A stretch of 64,000 nucleotides of DNA, taken from assembly GCA_911728435.2 (NCBI GenBank), contig OU452199.1, positions 26,484,860 to 26,548,859 of the forward strand. Direction: 5' to 3'. The stretch is from Apoderus coryli. Its lineage: Eukaryota > Arthropoda > Insecta > Coleoptera > Attelabidae. This document shows positions 12,201 to 27,200 of the stretch, in pieces. The first letter of the stretch is position 1. Each line of letters begins with the position of its first letter. The notes beneath the pieces are model-generated. The model was not told where the DNA came from. It searched no databases and saw only the letters and a program-made list of their open reading frames with translations. Both the position numbers and the translations under genes were made by a program.

Positions 12201-15200
12201 CGATCTAAATCATGGTTGTTTCAAATTGCAACCTCTATTTTTAGGGCACTTTTGAAATGCTGCTGTCTTCCTGAGTACAATGATATGCCACAGAAACTTT
12301 TTGAAAAATGGCAGCTTAACGCCGTCAATTTTAGTATATTGACCTACCGTGTTTACCTAAATAGACAGCATTTAGATGAATTAAGGCACCGCATTCAAAA
12401 TGCCACGCAACGCTTGATTATGGGAAGGTTAGGCTATTGCCACTTTGAGCAACTGCTCTAGATAGTCTCAAAAACATAATTAATTAGGTATTTTCCTTAT
12501 TTCATTAATTACAAAGCAACACATCCAAAAATGGATAAGGAGACATAAAATAAAATTTTCTTATTTTATGTCCCCATAGAAAAAAGTCTATGGGGTTCAA
12601 ATGGGGCGATCTCGCTATGGCTGAACCATAACAAGGTATAGTCCGATTTAAGGTCGAACGGGCCAGACGCATATTTGTTTAGTACAATAATAGCAGTTAT
12701 AGCAAGTAACGTAGGTCAGAATACTAAAATTGACTTCGCCATTCCTCAAAAATTTTCTTATGTGGTACATCATTGTACCCAAGAAGACAGCAGCCACTCT
12801 AAAGAGCCCTAGAAATAAGAGTTGCAATTTGCAACAAACATGACTTAAAGGGTGGCGCCGGCTTGCGGTAGATTTCGAATCAAATAAGTAGGCTACAAAA
12901 TTGCTAAACATAAACCAAACTGTGACGTGTTTCGCTTACTTTACGGACACCCTGTATAAAGAATTGTAGCAAAATAATCAACACTATCTTCACAATAATT
13001 CTTTGTGTTCTTTGTAGTAAGTAACGCATAATACTAAATAAGAAAATGTTAATACCTGCACTAACTGATTCTCCCTCAAAGTTACAAGTTCAGTGTCTTT
13101 CGCAGCCAACAGGGTCCTCCAGTTTCTTTCTTCACGTTCTATGTGTAACTGAAGGTTATTTAGCATGCCTTCCTATGCACAAAATCAGAACACAAACAAA
13201 ATCACGCATCATTCAAAAGGCAACTTATTATTAAAAATAGTTCTTACCGTGTCATCTATAACATTTTTGTAATGTAGAATTTGAGCTTGAAGCTTGCCAA
13301 CATCTTGACCTTTTTCTGTATTTAATGGTACTGATGATTCTTTCTGTTGCACTTGAAGTGCACTAATATAGTCGTTTATGAGTCGCAAATATTCTGTTTG
13401 CCAATCATTATTAGTAACATTTTTAAGATCTTTAATTTCAGGGAATAAACGTTGAAGGAATTCCCTCTGACTATTTTTCTCTTGAGCCTTTAAGTCTGAT
13501 GTTAGTTTCTAAAAAAAAATTAAATAAGAAAATCAAGCAATCTAAATAGTGAATTCTGAAATTACGAGTGGCAAAAGATTTACTTGAATTCAATATACGA
13601 AATGAAATGAATGAACACTTACATCTACATTAATAGTTGATTGGCTTCCTTGTTTAAGTTTACTCTCGGCAGCATTTAATGCCTCAACCACTTTCCAGTT
13701 CTTTTCGCGTAACTCCTATGTCGACATTAAACAAAACATGCGAACAATAAAAATAAAAATCAAAAGCTCAATAATTATTAAAAACAAACATCAATCAGTC
13801 ACAATAGATAACTCACATTATTTTTTTCTTTTTGTTGTTCCAGCTCATTTAGTAACGCATTTACTTTACTATTTGTAGATTCTATTTCAGTTTTATAAGT
13901 CTTCTCAGCTTCCAAGAAATTCTTGTTTACTGAATGCAATTCACTTTTAGCAGATGACAATTCATTCGACAGATTCAGGAATTTTACTTCTTTTGCTTTT
14001 GTTTCTTCCGCTAAGCCATTTTGATGGACTGATTTCTCTTGTTCCAAACGTTTAATATCTGAATTTAACTGAAAAACAATGCAATGTTTATATCAAAGCC
14101 TCCTAGTTTGCCTTGTAGATTTATTTCAAATATATAAATCTAAAATTTCATCCTGTGACAAATTACAGGCGTATACTTACTTGAGCAATCATTTTTAAGT
14201 TTTCAACTTTCTCATTTTGCAACAACTGTAATTCTGACTGCATTTGTTGAACAGTTATCTCTAATCGATCTCTTTCCGCATGTATTTGATTTACTTCAAT
14301 ATTTCTATCGTTTTCCTGTTTTAGTGACACTTCCAATTGGCGCTGTAAGTCATGAAGGGTTTCCTGTGAAGAACATAATACAATATACACGAAATTTTCA
14401 TACTCGTTACGCAAGAGTAATATTTTTTTGTTCCGGTGACACTGGAAATAAGCGTATACTTTTTATTTTTTAAATGGAATATAATTTTTTTAATACTTAA
14501 TGACATTCTGACGACACTTTGGCAAGCATGTTCTGTAACTTAACTTAATAGTTTTTCGTTTGAATCAAAATTTTGTCGTTTGGGACTTAACAAAACTTTT
14601 ATATATGGAGAACCTTTCGGAGAAACTCATACGGCCCCCTAATATGTTAGAAATATATATATTTCTGGATTTAAACTTGAGCTAAAATATACGATTTCTC
14701 CAATACTTTATTATTATTATTATTAGTTCAGACAGTAAGCGGTGAAACCGATGAGACTGTCGCCCGATTTGTAAAAGATAAAACTCGGCTCAGTGCATAA
14801 AAACACGACGATTCACTATAACGAGTAGTGGATCTTGCAGCTGCCCCGATCTTTAATAATGTTTTTGTCACGCCGAACACAAGGTCTGTTATTGAAAAAC
14901 CATTGATAATGTATCACTCTTAGAGGGGGAAACGGGGGTCAATGTTTTTTAGCCATCAGTATCTTCCCTAATTTACAGTATTAATAATTATTTATCATGC
15001 TAAAATATCAAGATATAAAACAAAAAATTTGTAACCCCTTTTTTACAACGATTTTAAGCAATAGAACCCTGACTATTTACCATTTGACTATAACGAAAAA
15101 TGTATACAAAATACATTTTTTGTCTGTCCAATGGTAAAAATGAGTTTCGTCAATATTTACGTGGTTGACCTTTAAATTCAGATATATTATTTCTTTTACA

Positions 15201-18200
15201 AACCAATGAATTTTCTAGTGGAAGTCTGAAAACAACGAAACTAAAATATTAATATATGCGGGATTATTTCATTATAACAAAGTAGGCGCTTACTTCCGTG
15301 GTTCAAAAATGGAATAACTTTTAAGGGAATATTTACTTCTAACTGTGTTTGCACTCTAAAATGTTGTTGTTCTTTGTCTGCCATGTCCTGTGAGATCCTT
15401 TGAATTTCTTGTCCAAGAAGGTGATTTTGTCTATTTAGTTCGTCGTTTTCACTACCTAACTTCAAAAGTAGGCCCTCACCCTGGAATATAATAAATAATA
15501 ATAATTTGACTTTATCCTAAACAAGGTTATAAACGGCGCACTTGAGATTCAAGTCTCCTCACTTAACCTATCTTATACTGCTTACAAAACATAATAGACT
15601 TGATGTATACTTATTATAATATCCACACAGAAAGAAAAATGTAAACAAGTATAAAAAGAAAAAAACAAGAGAGAGAATATAAAAGAGTACAAAAGAAGAT
15701 ATCCAAGCCAAACAAAATAGGTGGTCTAAATTTGTGAGCGAATTGGGGACATCTAATCATGAAAAAAACCTAAATTGTAATTTTTCGAAAAGTCCTTATT
15801 TACAAAGATACAGGGTGTTAAAGATGACTGCCTGAGGACGATTTTTTTAAAATATTTTCGAAACGAGTAAAGATGAATTAATCAAATGTAGCATATTTAT
15901 TCACCTAGTTAAATGTCGTAAACTGACATGAAATTGAATAAAAAAGGATGACCATAGCCGGGTAAACATGGGGGACCCTGGCCTTAATTATAACCTAACT
16001 TTTTTTCCTGATGACTTTTATTCTATTTGTGTCAAAAAATGTGATAAAGAAAGTTTTCTACATAAAAAATGCATACTTGTTTTTTCTCGAAAAACTTAAA
16101 GCTTTTCGAGAAATTCGAGTTTGAAAATTTTAGGACAAAACTGGTCTTTAGTACCTACACAGCATTAATAAAGTTTTGAAAAACTTTTCGTTGGCATACT
16201 GTATTTCAATATCAGAATAGAGATGGATACTGCATATACTGAAATTTTCAAATTCGAGTTTCTCGAAAACCTTTAACTTTTTCAAGAAAAACCAAGTATG
16301 CCTTTTTATGTAGAAAACTTTATTTTATCACATTTTTGACACAAATGGAATAAAAGTCACAAGAAAAAAAAGTTAGGTTATAATTAAGGCAAGGGTGAAT
16401 AAATATGCTACAATTGATTAATTCATATTTACTCGTTTCGAAAATATTTCAAATAAGTCGTCCTCATGCAGGCATCTTTATAAATAAGGACTTTTCGAAA
16501 AATTACAATTTAGGATTTTTTCATGATTAGACGTCCCTAATTCGCTCACAAATTTTGAATTTTAGAAACACCTTGTATAATAGTAAAACATTCATATAAG
16601 GCATTACAAATTCAGCTTCAAAAAAATCTTAAACTGTGTTGCTCCCAGCATTTTTGAATCCGCTGGTATTCTGTCATACATACGAGGCACATTATGCGAA
16701 AGTTAATTATGACTAATTTAATAATTAATAAATAAACGCAGCCAAAATGATACTTGAGGTAAATCATTAAAAAGAAAGACAGGCATTTTTCATCTTGATG
16801 GAGTTTAAATTTTAAAAGTAGCTTGAGGCTGGGTTTTACATGGGAAAAATTGTATGACGTAGAGTTTGTCATGGACGTACTAGAGAAATATGCAATAAAT
16901 GTCCGCTGCAGATACTAAATTCCAAAGGACGATTCTTAAATATTTAAGGCAATAAAATATTCCACACACAAATTTGTTTCTTAAAAACGCATCATTTGCA
17001 AAGAACAAATAGTTAAAACATAATTAATTGTAAAGCAACATCAACCTATTTTTAAAATTTACTTACTTCTTGAACACTTCTTGTATATGCCTCCAGTTGT
17101 TGCCTTTGCATTTGCAAGGCGTTGTTATCTTCAACAAGTTTATGATTTTTCATAATTTCCTCGTTCATTTGTGTTTGTAGCTGTTGTAGTGTTTGTGAGT
17201 TTAATTGAAGTCTGCTATTAGCGTTTTGGAGTTCCAATTGTTTGCTCTATAAATACAAAGATTTATTGAGAAATATTGAAACTACGACATTTAATAGAAC
17301 GAAAATGTTACCATGTTAATCGCAATGTCGAAAAATATATTTCCCGACAAAAAAAACGCACGAAAAAAATTAGTCAAATTATCCTATTCAATACTTAGTT
17401 TCTTGATTCATCGGTAATATAAAATATTAATTAAAATAATACATTTAAATGTTTCAAATTGCACTTCTTATCGCCCTACGATTGTTAATACGAACTGCGT
17501 ATATCGGACAGTCCGATGCTGATCTTTTTGCTAAGCATTTCTCTTCGGTTTATACAGCTAATAACGTAAATGTTGCTGGGCGTCTTAGTGTTAATGATAT
17601 TAACTATAACTGCATAAGAATTTCAATATCAGAAATTTACGAACAACATTCTACTCTCGACTCGAATAATGGCCCAGGGCCAGATGGTTTACCTCCGAGA
17701 TTACTGAAGCACTGCAGTTTTGTTTAGGCAAAACTTTTGCATGCTATTTTTAACAATTCTTTGAGCACAGGTTGTTTTCCAGATATCTGGAAGTCTAGCT
17801 TTATTACCCTTATACAAACGTGGAGATAAGCATAATATTAAGAATTATAGACCTATCAGTATTACCGGCATTATTCCTAAGATCATCGAGAAAGTTATAA
17901 TAACTTATCTTCAAACTCTCCTGAGCACTATCATTGATAAGCAATATGGTTTTTTGCCACGAAAGTCAACCGAGCTAAACCTGCTAAAATACACCAACTT
18001 TGTTCTTGACAATCTAGAGAATGATTCGATGCATTCAATATATAATAATAATAATAATATAATAATAATAATAATCTTTATTCAGTAAGTAACATACATC
18101 GCTCATACAATACTCAGTATATATAAACAACATACAGTCACTCCCGAAAAGGCAGAAGTGCAACTGGCAAACTTGGTCTGCAAGCTGTTTTGAACACTCA

Positions 18201-21200
18201 ACCTTATACACAAAAAGACAACACACATAGCTCTCTAATTACAAAAATTTCATACGCAAATTATACAAAACAAACATTTATATACTAATTAAGTGAGACT
18301 ACGCTTAAGGTGCCTCGAGAATGCAGAAATTGAACTACCTTTGCATTGAGGGGAGAGGGCATTATATAACTTTGCTATATCAAATGTAAAGCTTCACTCA
18401 AATATACCAGTTCGATGAACGGCGTTAAGCTGCCTCTAAAACGCAAATTCAAGTTGTGGACATCTGTGCGAAACGAAATTCTTCTGTAAAGATATGCAGG
18501 CTGTTTAAGTGTAATAATCTTGTGGTATAATGCAGCTCGATGCACATAGCGTCTAGTTTTCATATCCAGCCAGTCTGCACTTTTTAGTTTGTGTGAAACT
18601 GGCCGTCCTTTTCTAATGCCATAAATAAAACGTAAGCAATACTTCTGTATCTTTTGTATACGATGTGCTGTACGAGCTGTAAGGCACGGACCATAGACAG
18701 TGTCGCAGTGATTGAAATTCGACAGTACAATGGAATCACATAATATGGTTTTAAGCTTAATGTTAAGGATGTGCCGTGAATTGTACAACAACTTTAGATT
18801 CCCCACAGCTTTCTTTATGCACTCCGACACATGCCCATCGAACCTCAAGCGACTATCCATAATCAAGCCCAAATTCCTCGCCTCAGACTTAAGCGGCAAT
18901 ACCGTGCCTTCAATTTTGACCATAACGCTATCACTCAATCTCCGAACATCAACTGGCCTTCCGAACAACATTGAGACGCATTTACTCGGGTTAAGTACCA
19001 AACCATGTTTTAATGAAATTCTATTTAAGATTTCTAAGTCATCATTAACATATATACAGATTTTCTCAAAGCATTCGATCGTGTTAATCATAAGATCCTA
19101 CTGATGACCGAGGTTGGCATCGGCGGACGATTGCCTTAGTAATAGAACTCAATACGTTAAGGTCAAGGGCTTTGTGTCTGCTGGGATGAGAGTATAATCT
19201 GGAGTCCCCCAGGGAGCCGTTGTTTTTCAACAATGTCTTCGTTAATTCCATCGCCGGGTGCTTTGCTTCGAGTGATTTTCAGCTGTTCGCCGTTGACGTT
19301 AAACTATTTGCGAAGGTCAACAAAGCAGTGTGACCTCGGAGCTCTACAGGAGCGGTGTATTCGGAATGATATCCATCCGAATGTTGATAAATGTTGCGTT
19401 ATGTCCTTTTCGAGATCAAGACAGGCTACTCTATTCGATTACTCACTTAGTCAAACATCACTTAAATTAGTTACTACGGTGAAGGATCTCGGAGTCACGC
19501 TTGATAATAGTATGACCTTTGTTCCACATAACATAACATCAATTGTCTCAAGGTCTCTGAAGGTTATTGGATTCATTAAACGCTGTTCATGGGAGCTCAG
19601 GGATGTTAATTCTCTGAAGCTCCTTTACGCAAGTTTGGTTAGGCCGTGCCTTGAGTATGCCTCAGCTGTCTGGTCTCCAAAGATATGCAGCACTAATTTC
19701 GCAGATAGCTTTATATAACTGTATATAGACTTTGTGTTTGATTATCGTTTCCAACTATATGCTGACTTAGAGTCTTATCTTGCATTGACAAGCTGGATGC
19801 TCGACGCCATAGACATGATTTGATTTTATTCTGCGATCTTATCAAAGGAAGGTTGAATTGTCCTGATCTTTTGAAGAGGGTTGGAATTTATGTTCCATAT
19901 CGTTCAACGAGTGCGAGGCATGTCTTTCATCAGACAAAGTCCAGAACAAATTATGGTTGCAATTCGTTTTTGGTGCACACGGTTCGTCTTGTCAATGATA
20001 GTGGGGACATGCTTGATTTCTTTGTCCCGAGAGTACCTTTTTGGGTTCAATAATACACCTCTTTGATAATCTATGATTGATGAGTTATGTATTGTACCAT
20101 ATTGCTTTGTAATGTCATGTAGAATGTTATTTTAATTGTCATCCGTTATATTATGCGTAATTAGCTTGTATGTGAAGATTCCTTTTTTCATTATCATTAG
20201 AAAAATTGTGCTAATCACCAGGATTAATAGAGTTAATACCTCAGTTTGTATCCATAGCGTTTTAGAATTTATTAATGAAAAGACGTTAAAATTAAATTCA
20301 ATATATTCCTTTGATTTTAAGACTGCTGAATTAGCATTAGTCATTGTATGAGTGTATTTCTATTGTATGTTTTAAAATTTTAAATTTTTTTAAATTATTA
20401 TATTGTATGCTTTCTACATCGGGTTAGCTAAACAGACGGTTTTAGTTTAATTATAGCCGCACTAAAACCTGCCCAACCGAAAATAAAGGCCTTAATTATT
20501 ATTATTACATGATGACATTTAATTTATTCATATCTCACCTGTAAAAGCTCTTCAAAACCTCTGACTTTCTGTTGTAGTTGAGCTTTTTCCGCAACTTGTT
20601 CCCCACGTACCTCCTTTAGTTTTTTCTGTACACCTAGCAGAGCTTCTTGACTTTCTTCTAGCAGTTTTTCTTTCTCGGCTAGTTGCTTCTTTAACTTTTG
20701 AAGTGGATCTGATTTACCCTAAATACTTTAATCTTATTAAATGTCACAATAAAATTGATTATAATAAATTGCCTAAATGTCATATTTCCTTTATAAGTCG
20801 TAATAAGGAATACTACAGTTATTAGCTTTTCTTGTTAAAATTTATTTATTTTTATTTAACTTTAGTTTCTAATGAGTAGCAGTTAGAAGTTTCACTACTT
20901 TTGAGATACGTCAACAATTATCAAAATGTATATCTTGAGAAAAACAAGTTAATGGTGTACAAAATACTTACTTCACTCCATTCATCAATAACGGCCGGAG
21001 CTTCCAGCTGCTTGTTGAGTAATAGATCAATAAGCATTTGAACTTCAGTACGAGACAGTTCAGCTTTACGCACCGAATTTATAAGTTGATCCCTTTCAGC
21101 CGCTGCAGGATAAAACAAAACAGTTAAATTTATGTATGTATCAAGCAATTAAATTTCTTGGTTCAGAAAATATATTTTTGTATTAATGAAATTAAGATGT

Positions 21201-24200
21201 AGTCGTGATATATTTGGATAATATTTAATATAATAAAAACCTTGGAAAATAAACTAATCCTATATTTTATCATTTTGTATAGAATATCTATAACCATAAA
21301 CAATACCTCAATAACCGAAAAAAATTAATTATTTTATTATCCCTGTAACGATGTTAACTCGAGAAATGATACAATATTATATTAAAAATGTAAATAACTG
21401 TTAGTGCACATAATTTACTACCTTTCTTCTTATCCGTCTTAGCTTGAAACAAAAACAGGATATATTATTGAAAATGTAATTACCATTTAGGTAATATACG
21501 GAGTATTAAAATGTATTCAACATATATTTACAGGAAAAACGATATCGGTTTAGCTCAATATTTAATGAATTTGATAATTGGGTATTATGCAATAAAATTA
21601 AAGCAAATATTTTAACGGTGTCTATGTTTTACAATCAATATCTACATTTGCCTGAAACGAAGGTCGCTCAATTATTTTTATTTTGCTACAGGTTCATAGT
21701 TGATGCTTTGATAAAAACTTGAAACTTGATATAAGTGATTTTTAGTCAATTCTCAGATATCTTTGATCCACTTTTCCCGTAGCTACAGCTAAATTTGAAC
21801 TTACTTAATATAAAACCGCTTTTGACAACAAAATTTAGATTGAAAAATATTGTATAAGTATTCTTCGGACAATTCGCAAATTATTGTTGTTTGTCCCACT
21901 ATACTTATATGAAATTTTCAAATGGCAGTCGGTGCATTTTTGGGGCCACGCACTAACTGGGAAACAAAAGAACTTCAGATTTTTTTTGCCTTCGAAGTTT
22001 CCTCATAAAAATATTTGAAACTTATGTGGTTGATAGGTAATAAAAAGTTTTATAGAGGAAACACCCATTTTCGCCAGTTTAGTAAATACTATAACCTAAG
22101 ATATCTTATATCATTTCATAAAAAGAACACCAATTTGGACTGGTATGAGTAAAAACTATAGAAGATTGAAAATATAGGAGCTTGAATATTACATGTTAAC
22201 CACTACCCACGGCTGAGTGTGTAGTGCTCTTGATACGGATGGGCGAGTTATGTTCAAAAATATTTTATTTATCTTTTTTGATATTTTAGTTTTTTTTTAT
22301 TATTAATTTTTAACATTATTGAGGAATAAAAGGGTTTTCATAGTATAACTAAAATTCGTCTTTATTGGCATGAATTTTATGTTCTGCAGCACCGCACCAT
22401 TGGAAATTGGACTTTGCTGTTGAAAATATAATCATTTTTAGCTCTCCATATCATATATATGGAGACTATTAGTTTCATGAAAAAAAAATTTTTTTTAATT
22501 TCACCGGAAATACTTGTTTTTGGTCATTTTATACATAAATAAGTAGTTTTAAAAAAATATCTGTCTGTCTGTCTGTCTGTCTGTATGCACGAAAACGCAA
22601 AAACCGCTTAACAGATTTTAACCAAATTTGGTACAAAAATACTATTGGACATGGCAAGGAGCTGATTAGATTTTGGGAAACATTGAGCGTAGGCAAGAGG
22701 TTTAAAATAGGGTTCAAAAATTAAAAAAATATTTAACATAAAATTTTAGACCACATTGGCGTTCGAAAATAGTGTAAAATGGGGTAAAAAATATTTAAAA
22801 AAAACGTACTTCTTAAACATAGCAGAAATATTAACTAATTATTTATAGCTTTAATAGAATATAACCTATACAATGTGTCATAAATAACTTACTTTCATAG
22901 GCGTTCGTAAATAGTGGAAAAGGGGTCAAAATATAAAAAATACATATTTCCTAAACTTATTCGAAATATGGAATAATTTTTTATAGTTCTGATAGAATAT
23001 AACCTAAAAAATGTTACATAAAAGAATTAGTTCACACAGGCGTTCGAAAATAGTCTTAAAAAAGGGTCAAAAACGAAAAAAAAATGTTTTTCAAATACAC
23101 CAGAAAAATTGGCTAATTATATACAGCTTTGATAGAAGATAATCTAAAATATGCAGCATAAAATTTTTAGTTACATAGGCGTTCGTAAATAGTAAAAAAA
23201 AGGGGTAAAATAAAAAAAAATTAAAATGTAAAAAATTTTATATTTAACTAGTTGAATTGGTGTTAAAAATACACGACAAAAATTAATGTTCCATAGGCGT
23301 CCGTGAAAATTCTATAAAAGGGTCAGAATTTGTATCCGTGATAACTCAAAAACCACTTAACGGATTTTAACCACATTTGGTACGAAAATACTACAGGATA
23401 TTTATAGGTGGTGATTAACATTGAGCGTAGGCAAGGGGTTTAAAAGAGGGTTCAAAAATTTAAAAAATCATAGTTCTTAAACTTATCCGAAATATTGAAT
23501 AATTTTTTATAGTTGTGATAGAATATAACCTAAAAAATGTTACATAAAATAATTAGTTCACACAGGCGTTCGAAAATAGTCTTAAAAAAGGGTCAAAAAC
23601 TGAAAAAAAATGTTTTCCAAATACACCAGAAAAATTGGTTAATTATATATATAGCTTTGATAGAAGATAACCTAAAAAATGCAGCATAAAATTTTTAGTT
23701 ACATAGGCGTTCGAAAATAGTAAAAAAAGGGGGTAAAAAAAAAATTAAAATGTAAAAAATTTTATATTTAACTAGTTGAATTGGTGTTAAAAATACACGA
23801 CAAAAATTAATGTTCCATAGGCGTCCGTGAAAATTCTATAAAAGGGTCAGAAAAAATTTGTATCCGTGATAACTCAAAAACCACTTAACAGATAACCTAC
23901 AACATGCAGCATAACAATTTTGTTTACATAGGCGTTCGTAAATAGTAGAAAAGGGGGCAAAATAAATTTTATAATAAAACTAAAAAAATCAATTCATTTG
24001 CGTTCAAGAACTTGGCCTAGATCTGAAATATAAAATATCTGCGTATAAATAGTGCCTCCAAAGAGAAGAAAAAGGCACAAAACCCGATACTGAAAAAAAA
24101 ATAGCTGATGTCTAAAACAAAACAAAAATTTATTAAACTTAGATAAATGACAAAAAGGTCATAAAATTATTACTTTTACACTTAAATATGGAGAGCTATT

Positions 24201-27200
24201 CGTGCCTCGTGGGCAACATTTTTTTCAGATAATACAAAGAGATATCTAGGTTAATTTAAATACTCCAAAGATTTCCATATTTGTTACCGCCATTTTACAT
24301 ATGTCCGCTAATGTGATAACGAACTTATTATTGTGGAAAAAATTCGACAGATTTCCTACCCAAAGGTGAGGTAAAATAATAACTTGAAAATCATGTTTCG
24401 GAGGCCGTTAAAATATTGTTGTATTATATTTTCTATTTCCATTTTAAGTTGGTTAACGGATTAACCTGTTATCTGCGGATTATTTACACAGGGTGTAGTA
24501 ATTTAATTAAAAAAAACTGTTAGTACTTACTTGGAGAAAACCCAGCAGCATTGTCATTTTTCTTTTTCTTCTTCTCTTTTCCATGATTACCTATTATCGC
24601 TTGTGGCTTTGGAACAATTACATTTTCAACAGACTTATCTTCATTCTTCTTTTCTTTTTCAGTTACTTCAGCTTCAATATTTTTTGATTCTTCTGGCTTT
24701 TGCTGTGATAATGGATGATTTTTATTTTTCTTAGATAACTTAACAGGCGGTGATGGATCTTGTTTAGTTGGTGACTCATCTTTAGATGAATGTTCTTCTG
24801 TAGATTTGTGTTCCTGCTTGGCAACGTGCTCTGGCTTGGAACTATCATGTTTCTGTTAAAATTGGGACAATTAAAAATAAAATCACTAACATTTATACGT
24901 ATGTATGTTATTGGAAATATGTTATAAATTCTATAATGAATATTATTTGTCAAATATACAAACAAATAAATAACTTGGGCTAATCCTACAAATGTCGAAA
25001 AAATGCATGAAAACATCAAATATTTAGCCTACAAATTTCATATACCAAAAGAAACCAATAAATATTAACATCTCAAACTTAAAACCCACTTACAAGACAG
25101 AATGACAAATGTTTATATTGTTTGAGGAAAGGCTCAAGATAAGCACAATTCGATATAACACAAAGCTTTTCGCCGACGCTGAATATTATGCCTGACAACA
25201 ACTCCTACTGCTAACGCAATTCGGTCATGGGTTACTCAGTTTTAGATAAAATAGGTGAACACAAAACACTTTCAAATAGTTTAATTAAAATATCGAAAGC
25301 CAAAGTATTTAAATATTAAAAACTATTTAGTATTTAATTACTTTTTGCAGTTTAAATAAATAAATGATTTATTGTCTAACAGTTTCCACGCCCAATTACA
25401 AGACAAATGCTACAATGTATTGCAATATAAATCATAGGCATGTATCGTACAATATTATGCTACCAATAATATTAATACAGTACAAAAGCTTTAAAAATCA
25501 AATTAATTTACAAAAGAGTTTAAAAAAAAAACAAGTACAAAAATAAAATAAATACACACACAATAGACGGAGAAAGTGAGACAACTGGACCTTAAATGTT
25601 TTCAGATGCTGACCTCATTGCTGATTGCGTATTGGACACCCGATATGCTCTATGTAATGGCGGTTTTGATTCACAATTGGTGCGAAGTGTTCGTACATGG
25701 AACAGTCTCGTGTTTCAAGCAAAAAACTGTATCATATTAACAATTAAGGTAACAAGAAACCACTTAAGTAACTATTTTGTATTTAGGTTAAATTTAGTTA
25801 CCTAATTATAATAACTGTGAAAGCATTCTTCAATTAAAAGTTTTTCAAAATTATGAATGCTTAATTTTGTTTTTAAATATTTCTTGTGAGTCTGTATTTT
25901 TCTAAGTTGACCTGATTGAAAAATGACAATTGCATAGAATTTAAGTGCATGCGGTAGTTCACAAAAATACTTCAATTTTTAGTGTACTTGCACCGCAGCA
26001 ATTCTCGTCAGTAGCGATGAAATACGCTTTCATGATAATCTACTTAATAATAATAAAGGACTTTATTAAGGGCGAGTTTCAGTTCAATGTCAGATGCCAC
26101 TGTCTGTTTAGCTTAGTAACTTAGTAACCAAAATTTTGGTTAAGTAGGCTGAACACAATTTACTCTAAAGTAACAATTTAGTGTAGTGCGTCATTTCAAA
26201 TTCGGATAGAACATTAGTTTTGTATGGGAATGCAGGACAGAGTCGAATACTTTTCAGTTTAGCCTGTTAATATGGATAGTATTTTGTCAGGATGAAATTG
26301 GTTTATATCATTATAAATTCATACATTTTGAAATGACTTAAGAAATTGAAATATGCAACATGGTTTGATTTGCATTGTTAAACCTGACAAAAACGTTTGC
26401 AGTTTACAGACTAGTGAATGTGTCACTATTTTTTACTTAATCGTAAATCTGTTGTGAATATAGGATATGTATCCATTGTGAAATTATACGGTAAAGAAAC
26501 AAACAAAATAGTAACTAAGAACGTGGTTATTATATTACCATAATATATGGTCATTTTATGAAATTCTCCAACGCCATCATATCAAATATATTTTTAAACA
26601 TTTTTCGCACCAATTATTTATCATAAAACAACAATTTATTTGACAAAAAATGCTTGGCCAGTATGTGGTGTATTATAAATAACTAAATAAATAAAAGCTA
26701 TAACCCAACAGTTTCCCCCTTACAGAGGAATCAACTTGATTCTTACTAGCTTAAAAACATAAAAACATCAGTCAGAAGGTAGTATAATGACGAGTAGTTC
26801 TACAAGGAGGATGGTCCCTTTTGACGCACTTTAATTTCATCGCACCTTCATCCCAGAGTTGATAAATAACACGATTTAAAAAAACCAAAATCGATGATAT
26901 TTTTTTCAAATATTTTTAACTGCTTATATTTTGTTTTGTTAAGTAAATAAATATTTTTAGGCAGGAATAGTACCAGTACAAATACGATACGAAGCAAAAC
27001 TGGTAAAGTTTTAACATGAACATTTTGTTCGCATAGTTTCTGCAAGTTTGTGGCTTTGTCACTCAAACTTGTATTAACGTGAAAATTTCTCAATTAATTT
27101 TAGGATAATTCGATTATTAGAAAGTGTATTTTTTCGATATTTTTTTTTCTTGTTTTTTCATATATATTTCGTTTTAGGTTTTGTTCTTTGTTTTTTTTGT

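Noticed and set aside
12648..12911. 87-codon minus-strand frame
   Set aside because: It lies in the foldback arm at 12690-12905 and mirrors the other arm; an arm artefact rather than a gene.
18712..19104. 130-codon plus-strand frame
   Set aside because: It is antisense to the minus-strand reverse transcriptase fragment 18375-19049.
22756..23960. Regularly spaced repeats resembling a CRISPR array
   Set aside because: Units are 115-145 bp, diverged along their full length with no constant repeat and variable spacer, in a eukaryotic genome. They are satellite-like.
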